Shown: in pieces, positions 1 through 11,699 of the stretch
Layout of the letters: each line of letters opens with the position of its first letter
How positions within the stretch are numbered: position 1 is the first letter of the stretch
Assembly (NCBI GenBank): GCA_000708835.1
Contig: DF237156.1
Span: forward strand, 80,075-144,074
DNA from: Klebsormidium nitens
Lineage: Eukaryota; Streptophyta; Klebsormidiophyceae; Klebsormidiales; Klebsormidiaceae
Reading direction: 5' to 3'
DNA: 64,000 nt
Notes under the pieces: generated by a model
The model's database searches: none
What the model was told of the DNA's origin: nothing
What the model saw: the letters and a program-made list of their open reading frames with translations, nothing else
Translations under genes and position numbers: made by a program

Positions 1-261
1 CACAAGCTGATATTGATTTAAAATGCCCGACTGCGGTGTCAGGAGACGTTCATTTGTTTCTCACACTTAGCTTGTTTCCTGCGCTCCTCAGTGCCGTCTT
101 TGACACTGACCTTTCGTTTTTTTTGCAAACCAAGAGCCCTTTTTTCCGACTGCCGCTCGACAGCAAGCGGAAAATCATAACAAACACTCGTTCCTTGCAA
201 TCAGTACCAGCTCCCACGGTCTTGCGCAAAAGAGACGCCCCTTACCGCCACAATCTGCGCG

Positions 262-445
262 GAACGGACCCGGAACGAACCGGAACGAATCGGAACGAAA
301 CCGAGGGTTCTGGAATCACCCCGTAAGTGTACCAAGTCACTAAATGCTCTCATGAGCGGAACGGACGAACGGAACGGAACGGAACGGAACCGAGAGTTTT
401 GTACTCACCCCAGTAAGTGTAACGGTTCACTTCGATGCTCCCAAG
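262..445. repeat. Decayed copy of exon 4 end plus donor, with GGAAC short repeats
   Basis: On the minus strand the end of DUF642 exon 4 and its donor (near 445-390) recur about 89 bp further into the intron (about 356-300): the CACTTAC-GGGGTGA core, the flanking ATGCTC on the plus strand and the TCGGTT tract are shared. The two copies are separated by runs of GGAAC/GGAACG units (about 265-300 and 357-390). The downstream copy has lost a base at the junction and would not maintain the frame. Confidence 0.6.
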
Positions 446-3118
446 GTCAGTCCCGGCGTATTGACTCCGGCTCGGGATAACATCCCAGTTTGCCAGCCAA
501 TATCCGGTAAGGTTTCTGGGATCGACTCTGTAGAACCTCTCTTCAGTGAAGGGGGTTCCTTCCTCAAAGTCCGGGTTGAGGAGAAGGTTCCCGGTAACCG
601 GGGGCACTGAGAAAGTCGGGTAAGCGTGGGTTAGCGGTTAGCAGTTGGAAGAGATGGTCATCATGCAGTGGTCAGGAATTTTGCGAATTAAAGGAATCGT
701 GCAAAGAATGGTTTTGCTCACGCAGCAAACTCGACGTGCAAATGGGCTACGAGAACGTACTAGGGACTCAGACATCCTTCCAGTCTGATAGTAGGCCTTT
801 TCAAACAGCTCCTTCTATGAAGACTCCGGAGGTACAATTCAGTGTGAAACGTTCGAGAAAGTGAGAAATAGAGATTCAAGGAACATCGCACAGACTTTCC
901 TCCAGTTAAGCTGCATCTAGTTTTACGCATGGATCTCTGCTCCACTGAGACGCCAGCTTTTGAAAGGCTCCTCTTAACACCAGAATGCATCTTCAACGCT
1001 CCAGCTCCATTGAAATAGTTTTGAATGCGAAAAAGCTGCTTCCAGCACTTGTCTCTTTGAACCAAGATTGCCAACAAGCAACAGGCCCGGCGAAAATAGC
1101 ATCGAGTTTGACGGTGGCTTACGTGAAGTTGGAGGAGGTGCTGCAAAAACGCCATATTAAGACCAATGTCAGAGATCCGTTGTTCTAAGATGCTTCCATA
1201 CTCAATTCTAAGGGTCTGTACTTTGACGGGAGGAGCCGACCGGAAAACTCAAGACCCGAACCTGACGCGCCAGTTCAGACCCATACATCCATAAAACGTG
1301 TTGTCGACCTTTGACCTGTAAGAAACGGATTCTCAACACTCTGATTGAAGTGTCAGGAACTAAGTGCAGGGTTTGCGAAAGCAGCCGCGCCGCGTCAGGC
1401 AATCTACTCCGCTCCATTTATATATGGATCGTCAATCGTCAACCGTCAACAATAAAGCCCTTCAGCAACGCAACCTGTAAACGCTCACCGCTGACGAACG
1501 TCACGATCGCGCCATCGATGACGCAACCATAACCGTCCGCGGCCGTGTTCCCGCCCTCCGCAAACAGCAGCGTCGTCACCGTTCCGTTCGCCGTGAACGG
1601 AACGGTCTGAACGGAATACTGCATGTCGGCTCTGGTCGGGCTCCCGTCGTTCGCGCTAACCGAAAACTCGACCTCGGCGTCGCCTACGGATACCTCCAAC
1701 CAGCGTAGGCTTTGGTCGTTAGCAAAGTTGTCGGGGTTTCGCGCGAGCGCAAACTGGAGCTGGTACGTAGCCCTCGGCGCCGTTGAGAAACTCTGCGAGG
1801 GGCGCACGTCGAGCTTCCGTTTTTTTAGGATTGTGAGTTTGGAAGTTTTGAGCTCTGGGGAAACCGGGTACGTCCATCTCAAGTGAAGATTTTGAAGAAC
1901 CTACAGAGCTGAACTTCCGACACTGAATGCCAGAAGCTTTGCAAAATGTTGGGCGTTTCTCAAACCACTATCCAGGTGTGCAAGGAGGTGAGTACTTTCA
2001 AGATCAGCTGCAATTTGAGTTCTGCTATTCAGGGCGCACGACAGGAAACTTACTTTCTCAGATTTCAAATTTTCAGCGATGGCTAATCAAACGTCCGGAC
2101 TCTCAAATGTTGCAAGCTTCAAGCACCGCTATTCGCTTCGTTCGAATGAGTGTTGAGCCATATACGCGCACGCGAAAGCATCGGTCAGAGTATGGCCCTC
2201 GAACCCTCGAAATGATAGAGCATTAAGTGACGAATCGAGTAACGGTTCGGGGGTGCGACTCACCTGGCGCATCGCCCCCCCTGATGTTCCTGCCATGTCG
2301 ATCGAACGGTTGCCCGAGAACGGCTCTGCGAAAAGGTGCACACAAGAGGTGAGCAACTTTGACGATATCTGATTAGTCGTGGTAACCCTCGAAAGCCCCA
2401 GCTTTGGCCGGACTATTTCGCCAAGGGCAGCGGAATCGTAGCAGACAAAATTCCCCTGAATCTGTGGAAACTGGGCGGCGGGACTGTGCAGAAATCGGAA
2501 CGGGGGGACGTGGGCAGCTAGCTGACGTGTCCCTTCCGGCGACCAGTCGTCTGAGACTGCTCCTCTTTGGTTGCTCAGCGGTTATGCAACTTAATCCACA
2601 TTCCGGGGGCGTTCGGAATGGATGCTTCAAGATTCTTGCCGCAAGCAACGTGAAGCAGATGCTCTCTGTCGATCAAGCGAAAGCGTCTGAGCAGACAAGA
2701 AGAGACGCGCTGATATATAAAAGCAAAAGATAGTGCCGTGAGCATGCACTCGGTCTAACAAGAGAATCTCATCGTGCTTCCAGATTTGTAAGATCACAGC
2801 AAATGCAAACTCACGCCATTGGAAGTTTCCGTCGACCTCGATGTTCCCCCCGCTGGGGGTTCCGTCTGGGTTATACGGGTTATAGATAATCTCCCAGCCG
2901 GTTAAGTACGCCCCAGTCGAGTTCCTCGGGTCGATTGTGACAAACGTGTCGCTTGTCGAAGAAGCGTCCTCGAAATCGCCGTTAACCAACAGGTTATCGC
3001 CGCTTGGGCTCGGCGAAAAGGGTGGGTAAGGCTGGGCGGACACATTCACACTGATCCAGCCCAGCAGGAGGAGCACAATGGCCAGCGGCCAGTGTGAAAA
3101 GGCTCTGGGTCGCGCCAT
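409..3118 (-). CDS. Secreted protein with two DUF642-like modules (3' end beyond the window)
   Basis: Coding exons are 3118-2815, 2325-2264, 1792-1489 and 606-409, all with GT-AG junctions and matching phases (1, 0, 1, 1). The start at 3118 gives a clear signal peptide (hydrophobic core AIVLLLLGWISV, cleavage near VSA/QP). Module 1 begins DNLLVNGDFED, continues with TGWEIIYNP and SIDMAGTSGGAMRQ, and ends DGYGCVIDGAIVTFVS. Module 2 starts again with GNLLLNPDFEEG and IEVNRYTYW, then stops at a donor at 408. Both modules are interrupted at the equivalent Tyr/Phe-x-Trp position in phase 1, which suggests module duplication with the intron. The pattern matches the DUF642/'choice-of-anchor C' galactose-binding-like fold; plant DUF642 proteins are cell-wall proteins, so an extracellular or wall role is inferred. 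The remaining exons lie left of base 1. The call is firm for family, weak for function. Confidence 0.8.
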
Positions 3119-6100
3119 CGAGCCTGCGCGAGGGTGGTGAGGAAATCGGGGGCAAGAAAAGCGCAAGGAAAACAGGAATTCGACGCAGATGTTCGGAGGG
3201 ACAAAGAAAGAACAAGGCTTCGCGAAAACCGGATTCCTGCATGTAACTGAAGAGCAATCCTCACAAACATCACAATCAGAAAACGAACAAAGGGTAGGGA
3301 AGAAGATGTGGAAAACATTGTCAGAATTAACACCGGTAGAGGAGTTTTCTTCTGCAAAGTGTCTGAAAGGTGACCTCTGAGGAGCCATTTGAAAGTATAA
3401 ACGCAGCGCTAGCCATGCATGAGCAAATTTGCACTCTAAATTAGGGAACGGTTATAAACCGTTGGTTGACAGTGCGACGATGACAGCAAGATGACAAAAG
3501 CGTTGTTTTCCCCCAAAAGCTCGACAACAGGTGACGCACATGTCTTCTCAAAGAAGAGGTCGCTCCGACTCAAGTCAGCAGCGCAAGGCAAACGATATGC
3601 CGAATTCGGTGCGCCTAATCGGGGTTGCCTGTTGCTGGACCCAGTGAATTCCTTGTCGGACATGGATGCGCTTACCTTCAATCCAATCGGCAGCAGAAGA
3701 CTATCGTCCCTCCGACACAAGACAGTTTTCTCTCGAAACTTACGTCCATGTACCTGCGAAAGAAAAGGGCGAATAGGTATGTGCTGAATCAGAAGGACTC
3801 ATGTGCCGTTTGCAACGTCCATGAACACTTCCGTCTTGATGGGTTCGATCTTTCGTGCCCTCGAAGATCTCAAGGTGTTGCAAGTTCAGCCCGTCGTTCC
3901 TTTATGACCGAACTGCCAAAGCCCACTAGCTGAAAACCACAATACGGAATCAGAGATATAGATATTTACAATCAGAATGCGAGTTAAAAACACTGAAGTT
4001 TTGGGGCCCCCGGATGCAGTCGTCGCCCCTTCTCCGAAAGATCACCTGTTACGTCGCTACTCGTTCCACCAGAAAACGGCAGTGCCGAGACGCCTGCTAG
4101 CCAAGTTGCCGCCTTATGGTCGAGAGAAGAAGTGAAACAAATCGTTCCTTTAAGATTTTCAGCCGATACTCCTCCTAGCTAATGCAGCAGGATGCGCTGC
4201 CAAACGAGGTGCCCAACGTTCAGGATCGGAAAGGTGTCTTCAAAAGGGTATCGTTAAAAGAAACCAATTGTTTCTTGCTCTGCTGAGGTAGACACAACGT
4301 AGCGTCTAATGCTTCGCTGGTTTACGAATACAACAACCTCTCCTTGAGGAATAAAGGGCTGCTGATTTTGCATCAAGCTGTGACGCATGAAGCGCCGTGA
4401 GATACATCCCTGAGCAACTTTCTGCAATCACTAAAAGGTTAAAAGATTACACACATACAGGGGTAAGGGGAGCTCATGATGTTGAGCAGATTGAGCTGGT
4501 TAGATTGTCTAAGAGTGCAGGGTTAAGGAAAATGGGGTTCAGAGGCGCCGGGGATAGCCATGCAGTAGCTTCAGATCACACCTTTTCCCTTAAGCACCTA
4601 CCATGCATGCGGGGTGGTCAACTGAACACTGTCTAGGTATGAAGGACAGTAATTCCTATTATGGAGAATATTTCCTCCTTTTCCATTGGATCCCAACACT
4701 CCGCACATCGCCAGCGCACTACTCCAAACTACGCCGCCAAACCAGACCCTCTCCAAACCAACGCACAGCATTGTAAAGGCACGATATTGGTGGAGCTTGA
4801 TAACCGCGTCTTTCATTTCCATCGGTGGGATTGGCTCCCACCGCATTTCAAAGGTGCGGACGCATGCAATGCGCAAAGTGCTGCCTCTGCTAGAAAGTAA
4901 ACAATCAGCACAGCGCCCTAGAAAATCCGGCCTGCCCACCCAAGCGCAGATCTACAAGTCTAGGGGCCTATCCACAAACCTGAAGTTCCCCAGAAACCTC
5001 ATGTGCCATGCGTGCCGCACACATACAGCTGGCTGGTTAGCTTCACCCTGGCGCGCAAGCTCTGCTGAGAGGATTTGGCCAAAATACATGACTGCCCGCA
5101 GCTTGAAATCCTAACCCCCAGTATCTGGAATCCAGCTGCATTCCCCACAGTCACATCTCTCTTTCACAGCCCTCTAACTGCCACAGGGGTTTTCTCATTC
5201 TGGATCTGGCTGTGTTTTAACATTGGTAAGGCCAGGGGGAGAAAATGCCACCAAGGTTTTTGGTGAGGATGTCTGTTTAAGGGTTTTTGGTGAGGGTTTC
5301 AGGTCTAACGTTTTCCAGGAAGCAGTTCTGCTGAGGGGGTTTGGGCAGAGGCTTCTTCAGAAAATCACCATGTTTGACATCCCAGAATCCCCCATTGCGC
5401 CTGGTCAAAGAGTTGAGCTGTCCTTTCACGGATGGCGAGTGAAGAGCCCAGCGGTTCACTCCCGAAAATGTCAAATCTACAGGTAGCAGAAGGGGAAACT
5501 AATTTCCATTTGCAATTTGGGTGTGTTACAATCACTCACTTCAGCTCCATGCGTGCAACTTTCCCCTCCGGTGGCGCCGCTTTTAAGTCCGCTCTTGAGC
5601 CCAGTTTGTTACACCCCGCCCAAGAAGCCTTGAACTGAAGTCCCTTACGCAGCGCTATACATTCTCTCATGCAGAAGCTTGTAAGGAGCCACCCTTTCCG
5701 CTCTAGTGCTTCAGGCAACAGTGCCTACAAGTCTACAGGGTGTCTCTGTGCTTGAGAAATAACCACTTACTTAAACTTTCTACTCCTCTGCACACAATCA
5801 AAACCGCCCACGATCAGGCGGAACTGCCCGAAGGTACCGAAGACGCGTCCGAGCGTAATTTCAAAACCTCCCTCTTGGGAAGTTCTACACTTCTCCAAAC
5901 AGCTGTTGACTTCTATCAACAACTTACTATTCTCTTGGGCAGCTTGCTGAAGCGCGCATGGAGATCTGCTACGAGTCCTAAGCGTGGCGGAATGGCACAT
6001 GCCAGCTTTTCTCTAGTGAGATCCTCTTTGAAGCCCGCTTTCTCGCGCTTGCGTTCCCGCGCTTTTCTTCGCCATTCCCATGCTCAAGAGCATGCAACAG

Positions 6101-7720
6101 GACCATGCTTAACTCCTGAGATGCAGAATTGCAATGTCATGTCAAACCTGGCGCATCAAGGAGCGTGTTCCCTGAGATTCAAAAGAACTAAACCTGACAA
6201 TGGTCACAATGGCAACAACAATGAGACGGCCCGAAGTCCTGCCGGGGGGGCCCTCGTGATGCTGCACAAATCGCCACTGACTGAGAAGTCTCTGGAGCAA
6301 CGTGGATGACAGAACGCCTAGCGGGTTAGTCGGTTTGGTCGTGTTGAACGTTTGCGCGAAAGAATTTCTAGAGTTGCACGTTCAAAGGCTATTGAATTAG
6401 GTCACAGGTGCGACTTTATCCCACTTGCTTGGGAGTCCTCCTAAGGACTCGGGGACGCTTGTGTACCTACAACTGGAGAAAAGAATCAGCACTCAGTGCT
6501 CATTCAGTAACTGTAATATTTACACACCCTAGTGGGCATGTAGCAATGTACCTGGTACCCGCTCTAAACTAGGTACATACCGCAGCAGTCTCAATTATCA
6601 CCTTTCGTTAGGGGACAGGCATGGTACCGGGCCCCGGCCCTTTAGGATATGATATGTAGGTACACAACTTGCAGGTGTCGGCGACGTCTTGAAACGGCAG
6701 GGCGCCGAGACGGTCGCTGCAAAGAGCACGGGGACGACCGAGTGGACCGGATATGATTGGTCAACCTTAATGGCCGGTTTGTACAATGATTGAACCCATC
6801 AGGCTGGATTGGAGATCTGGATTTTTGAAGGTTGCATTTCACTCGTCGATTTGTCAATTTGTAATCATTTGAACGGTTCCTGAAAGTCCACGTATTATGC
6901 AACAAAGTCCAGGTTGAGAAGTTCTGACAAGTAGCATGATTGCCAAACCTGAAACCTGCTTCCTTATGTTGTCATCTTGAGCTGGGACAACTAGGTTTTA
7001 CCCAACAAACCTTTGCATGCGCTAACGGTCAAGGCGGACTGACAGTGAGCCAGGCTGAGGGCGGTAAAGGTTAATCGACGTGAGAAGAATGTGCGAAGCT
7101 GCCACGAAACCTTGCCAAATATGGTCACATACGGCTTGCTCCATGTGGCAGATCCTGAATGGTGAAGGTCCTTCGAAAAGTAAATGTGGGCGCACCTGGG
7201 ATTCCGTCTGCTAACGACGGACCTATCCGGGCCGACGTCATTTCGGCCGAGGCTCCTACTGTGCTTCAATGGATACCCGCTGTGAATGGATTACATAGCT
7301 ACCGTATGTAGCTTTGAGCGCTGGGCGTAGAGGCGAATGCAAGTCGCCATTGCTGATTGAGATGTTCACAGCTAGTCTCTGCAGACGTCAGCAGGTAGAA
7401 TTGCTGCAACACTCAGGAGTCCAGCCGCAGTAATCTGCTCTAACAAGAACCTTGCACAGCTCTAGATTCCCACCGTGTCTTCGCATTCAAAGCTTTCCGG
7501 CTGACCTCGCTGATACGCCTTTGCATTTGGTCACAATCCCCTCTCGTGATCAACCAAATCTACTCGACGTCGACGTCGCTTCACATTCTGTCACATGCTT
7601 CATTCTCAGCTCTCATCACTTCACGCCGCTCCCTTCCTTCCTTTAATCCAATTCCAGCCATCTAGATCTCCACATTTCCAGCTCAAGCCAGCTCGACTTG
7701 TCAGCTCGACGGTACATACC
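3119..7720. other. Spacer without a recognisable gene
   Basis: About 4.6 kb upstream of both the minus-strand DUF642 gene and the plus-strand CHIL gene, so it should contain two divergent promoters. Open frames exist (for example 5740-6309 plus and 4598-4939 minus), but none shows a domain, a consistent splice pattern or a recognisable motif. The segment around 5200-5360 has G/T-rich short repeats (TTTTGGTGAGG-like). No TATA box could be assigned with confidence for either gene. Confidence 0.4.
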
Positions 7721-10422
7721 ATGGCTGCCAGAAAAGAACCGGCTACCGGCTCCAGCTTCGCTGAGAAGAGCCACGACTTTGCTGGGAAGACGCTGCATTT
7801 GCTGGGCGCAGGTGACTTCTTCTTGAGAAGTGTTCAAAGAAGTTCCCTGGAAATGGCCCCCTCTTGTTCTTGCTGCCACGACGTGGCAAGGAAGTCGCAC
7901 GTTAGAAACGCACTCTTTTCGTTTGCCCATGCTAAGTATCTCGACTAGTAAGGTGCCACCTGCAGCCAACCCTTGGGTTCATGTACCAGGACTTGACAGG
8001 CATAGATAAGATTTTGGCAAATCACCTTTCCCCAAAAAAGAAACGGTGTCATGGGTTTTCGAGGTTGGACAGGATGTGAATGCTGGGGGTTTGTAAGTTT
8101 GGAAGTTTCTCAGTAGTCGGCTTGAGGTGATCCAAGAAAATTACTGCAATGAATCTTCAAAATTCTGGGGGTCATATGTAAGTGCGGTTCACAACAAGAA
8201 GCAACACCCCAGGGACTCTTTCTTTCACCAGGGTTCTCATTCAGCTTTTTGTACAGTAGTACTGGAGTGCCCGTTAAAGAGGTGACTGGCGATCCTCCAA
8301 CAGAAGAATTCCTCAGTCTTCTTATCTATCCTTCAGAATACGTTGGAGTGTTGTATTACGATTCCTTTTCAACGAATCTTTCTTCAACCCCCAAAATCTA
8401 GAGACATAATCCAAACAGGATGTCGAGCTGTCGTGCCAGTTGCCAGTCAGTTTTTACAACCCTATTTGCTTTTGTCCATTTTCTAGTACAAAGAAATCTA
8501 ACTACCGTCTCCAAACGCAGGCGTAAGGGAGAGGAAAGTCGGCTTCATGACCGTGAAAGCGTTTGCTCTCGGGTTGTACATCGACGATGAGGGGCTTCAG
8601 CTGTTGCACCGCTTCAAGGGCAACACCGCCTCCCAGCTCGAAAAGTCTGAGGACTTCTACAAGCAGCTCATGACAGGTGGGTAAGCTACGGGACTGGTTC
8701 TCATCCACGGAACCAGAATGAAGCACTTAAAATTCAGACTGAAACACGCAAGAACCCATCAAAAAGTTGCGGGCACGGATGCCTGCCAACCTGCTTTTAC
8801 TTTTTCGATTTCCAGATCTTAAAAGCTCGGAAACTCCAGCGCACTCCAGACGTGTCAGGCTGGCGTGTAGAACATGCTCGGGACTTTTCCCCGGGCAACA
8901 GCAAGCGGTTTGAACGGAACCCAGGGCAGGAACCTGTCAAAGTCTCTTGTTCTGGTCTACCATTTTTTTTACCAACAGCGCATCATTCAAGTTTCTTTTG
9001 CTGACATGCAGGCAACTTCAGCAAGCAGTTCGAGATGATTCTCCAGCGCGACGCGACCGGCGAGGACTTCGGCAAGAAGCTTCAAAAGTCTCCCGTTCTT
9101 AACAGCATATTCAATTCTTGGGCACGCGTTTTTTACTCTCTGTTCCTCCAACGCAGGCAACTTCAGCAAGCAACTCGAGATGATTCTTCAGCGCGACGCG
9201 ACCGGGGAAGACTTCGGCAAGAACCTGCAGGAGACTCTGAAGCCCGGGGTATTGGCGCACGGGGGAAGCGGCGCCGACTTGGATAAGCTGAACGCCCTGT
9301 TTAAGGGCAAGACGATGAAAAGCGGCGCGGGCATCTTCATGGCGACTAGGACCCCGGGCGTGCTGGAGGTGGGTCGCCCTCGCAGACGCTCGAGAACCGC
9401 TTTCCATCAGTTTGTACGAATTCAGAGGTTTTGCATTCAGCGACGTAAGCTCAAGAAAGAGATGTGTCCGTTGCTTTCCTTCCATGAGTCTCCTTGCAAG
9501 TCTGTCTCGCTTTCTCAGACCTACCGTGACGAAAGCGCGAACATCTAGTTGCAAGCGCGTACCTGGTCTCACCAGTGGAACATGGGGACTCTAACGGTAG
9601 GCTTGCCAATGTGTATGGTTACCGACGCTTCGAAGCTAGTAAAAATGCTTCTTTGAAAGGCTTATCAGGACCAAAACTCGCTAAAGTGCCCTTCGTTTTA
9701 AGTTGCCTCTGGTTGTTTTCGACGTCAAAGATGACGTTCGGGATCTCAGTCCACCAGGTCGGTACGGCTCAGGATCCGCTTCCAAGCTGGACTCTTTTGA
9801 TTGATGACGCTTCTAAGCTGGAGCCCCTGAATCTGCTGGTGTGCGATAGTCTAGGTTTCTTTACCAGAAGATTATAATGACGTCTTTTGCAGAATACAAC
9901 TCACCAAGCAATTTCGAGAACGGAAAGTTCTTCTCCTCGTTCTAGGTCGGCTTGGTTGACGACGCGTCCAAGCTCAACCCCGTTAAGACCCTATGAGCGC
10001 TCGCTTAGGTATCATCTTTTTGGAACCCCAGAAAGGTGGTTGAATTACGATCTTTCAAGAAACCCAAGGAATGGTTAAGGAAAATTTTCTCTCTCCTCGA
10101 TTGAGGTCGGCTTGACTGACGACGCTTCCAAGCTGGAGCCCCCTTCAAACCTAGTTAGCGCTTCGTTCAGTCTCCTAACCCAGAAAAACATGGTCGAACA
10201 ACACAAGTTCAATCTAATACTGGAACGTTCTTGTTTTTTATCTAGGTCGGTTTGGTTGAGGACGCTTCCAAGCTTGAGCCCCCCGCCGCGCCCCTCGGTT
10301 CCGTGGAGTCTCCCCCGGTGGTTGCCGCCCTTTTTGAGAATTACCTGGGACCCAAAGCCGTGTCTCCTTCCGCCAAGTCCGCCTTCGCCGCGGGGGCCGC
10401 CAGCCTGCTGGCAACCGTGTGA
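7721..10422 (+). CDS. Chalcone-isomerase-like (CHIL / fatty-acid-binding FAP type) protein
   Basis: Exons 7721-7811, 8521-8676, 9157-9368 and 10246-10422 join in phases 1, 1, 0 into 211 residues, the usual length for the chalcone isomerase fold. Visible family landmarks are GVRERKVGFMTVKAFALGLY (first beta strands), LEMILQRDATGEDFGKNL (the 'RDVTG' region), a KGKTMKSGAGIFM strand, and the C-terminal ALFENYLGPKAVSPSAKSAF helix region. The family includes true chalcone isomerases, the CHIL enhancers of flavonoid synthesis and fatty-acid-binding FAPs. I favour the non-catalytic CHIL/FAP group because I do not see a clear CHI catalytic signature, but residue-level assignment needs an alignment. 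No plastid transit peptide is obvious. The gene is unusual in carrying partial tandem copies of exon 3, exon 4 and its own 3' end. Confidence 0.88.
9012..9078 (+). repeat. Partial copy of CHIL exon 3 in the preceding intron
   Basis: Sixty-seven bases that begin right after a CAG acceptor repeat the start of exon 3 (9157-9223) almost exactly, 145 bp upstream, including the codons for QRDATGEDFGK. The copy diverges immediately afterwards and has no donor of its own, so it can be used only as a decoy or as a failed alternative acceptor. Confidence 0.85.
9758..10245 (+). repeat. Array of decayed copies of CHIL exon 4 start with acceptors
   Basis: The exon 4 start (AG then GTCGGTTTGGTTGAGGACG from 10246) is preceded in intron 3 by copies starting at 10106, 9946 and 9758; the last has a further sub-copy at about 9797. 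Spacing is 140, 160 and 188 bp. Each retains AG/GTCGG and the GACGCNTCNAAGCT core, then decays. Intronic flanks (AACCCAGAAA-like) are also shared between units, so the unit includes both the exon edge and neighbouring intron. Confidence 0.85.
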
Positions 10423-10487
10423 ATGCTGACGTCACGATGTGACGCAAAAATGCTAGATAAGTTTGTAGTTTTAGCCAGTGCGATTCT

Positions 10488-10595
10488 GAGAATTACCTGG
10501 GACAAAGCCGTGTCTCCGTCGGCCAAGTCCGCTTTTTCCGCGGCCGGGCGCCGCCAACTTGCTGGCAACCGTGTGACTGCTGACGTCACTGTGAG
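10488..10595 (+). repeat. Downstream copy of the CHIL gene 3' end
   Basis: The last coding segment and stop of CHIL (10336-10440) recur 152 bp downstream, including GAGAATTACCTGGGA, GCTGGCAACCGTGTGA and the following TGCTGACGTCAC. Small indels break the reading frame relative to the gene. It lies in the 3' UTR or just beyond it. Confidence 0.85.
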
Positions 10596-10599
10596 ATGG

Positions 10600-11699
10600 A
10601 TAACCATGCTGGTTGGCGCGGATACCGGCGCTTCTTTCCTTAAAGGGGAGCGATTTTGGGGAGTACGTTGCCAGGCGCTGGAATTGTTCGGCGGCTCTTG
10701 AGTTTAGTGTTGTGTGACATGGCTCGTCAGACAAAGTCGATGCAGCCAGCTTAATTTTTGCCGCTAAGAGACCGTACCAGTTGTCAGGTGTTCGGTAATT
10801 AAGACCGAGAGGTGTACGTTATAAAACTTGGAAAGTTTTGCCATTACGATTTGTTATTTCTGAGCATATACAAATCCTTTGCTGGCTTTCAAATCAACCG
10901 TGTACTGTGGTATACCGGCGCTGAGTCAATTACTCAAAAGCTGGCTACTACTATAGGCGATATACCTACCGGCCCTCCGCATTGCGCGTAAAGTCGGATG
11001 CACATGCACGAATACAGAACATGCAAATCCGATCAGGGCTTATAGACAGTAAGTACGTTTAAGTGCAGCGGCGCTGCATGTACGGTCCTCCCGGCCATCA
11101 CGAATTGCATGCTCCTCAGCGGCCGCCTGGCCATGTTGTTACCGTCCGAAAGCACATGTGTGGAGTCAGATCGACGAGTCATGCATGCCATCCAGTTAAT
11201 GATAGCACTGAGGTTTGCTAGCTGCGCGCTGACCGACCTAGCTGCAGCGGATCGCGATTCGACTCGATCATGTGGCGTGCACGTGCCAGCGGCAGAGTCA
11301 TGCGCACTCGGTAAAGTGCGACCCCGCATCCTCTCTTGACAGTGACCCTAACCAGACGCAATCCTGTGGCAATGCATCACAGCATGACTGTCGTGACATG
11401 CTTGAAAGATGATTCTAGGCTTTGAATCCAAGGCGAGTGCGCTCCTCAAGTTTGTCAACGAATGAAACGGACCTCACCGTACATTTTTGCAGAATGGATT
11501 TGACGAGCCTAGTCCCTTGCATACGCTGATACACGACCCCTCAGTGTTTTACCGACTCCGTGCAAGTATCTATGACCTACCATTTCGTGATGCGTTTAGT
11601 ATCAAAAGAATGTTATGCAAAACTCTAGTAAAAATCCCGGACGCCAGCGACCTGTATTCTGTACACACTCAGAACGAAGCCCTTTCAAACACGCGGCGC
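10600..11699. other. Spacer between convergent CHIL and UBE2S genes
   Basis: This is the intergenic region between two 3' ends. It is rich in short palindromic words (GCATGC, CATGCATG, GTACGTT), especially 10980-11340. No gene-like exon was seen. It should hold both polyadenylation regions, but I could not assign signals. Confidence 0.4.

Noticed and set aside
2627-3388. 253-residue minus-strand frame extending upstream of the DUF642 start and past its first donor
   Set aside because: The upstream part lacks secretion logic, while ATG at 3118 gives a standard signal peptide. The part below 2815 is intron, because the exon 2 and 3 phases require the donor at 2814.
5740-6309. 189-residue plus-strand frame
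   Set aside because: No domain or signal, and no supporting neighbouring exons. The antisense frame 5767-6000 is equally plausible, so neither is reported.
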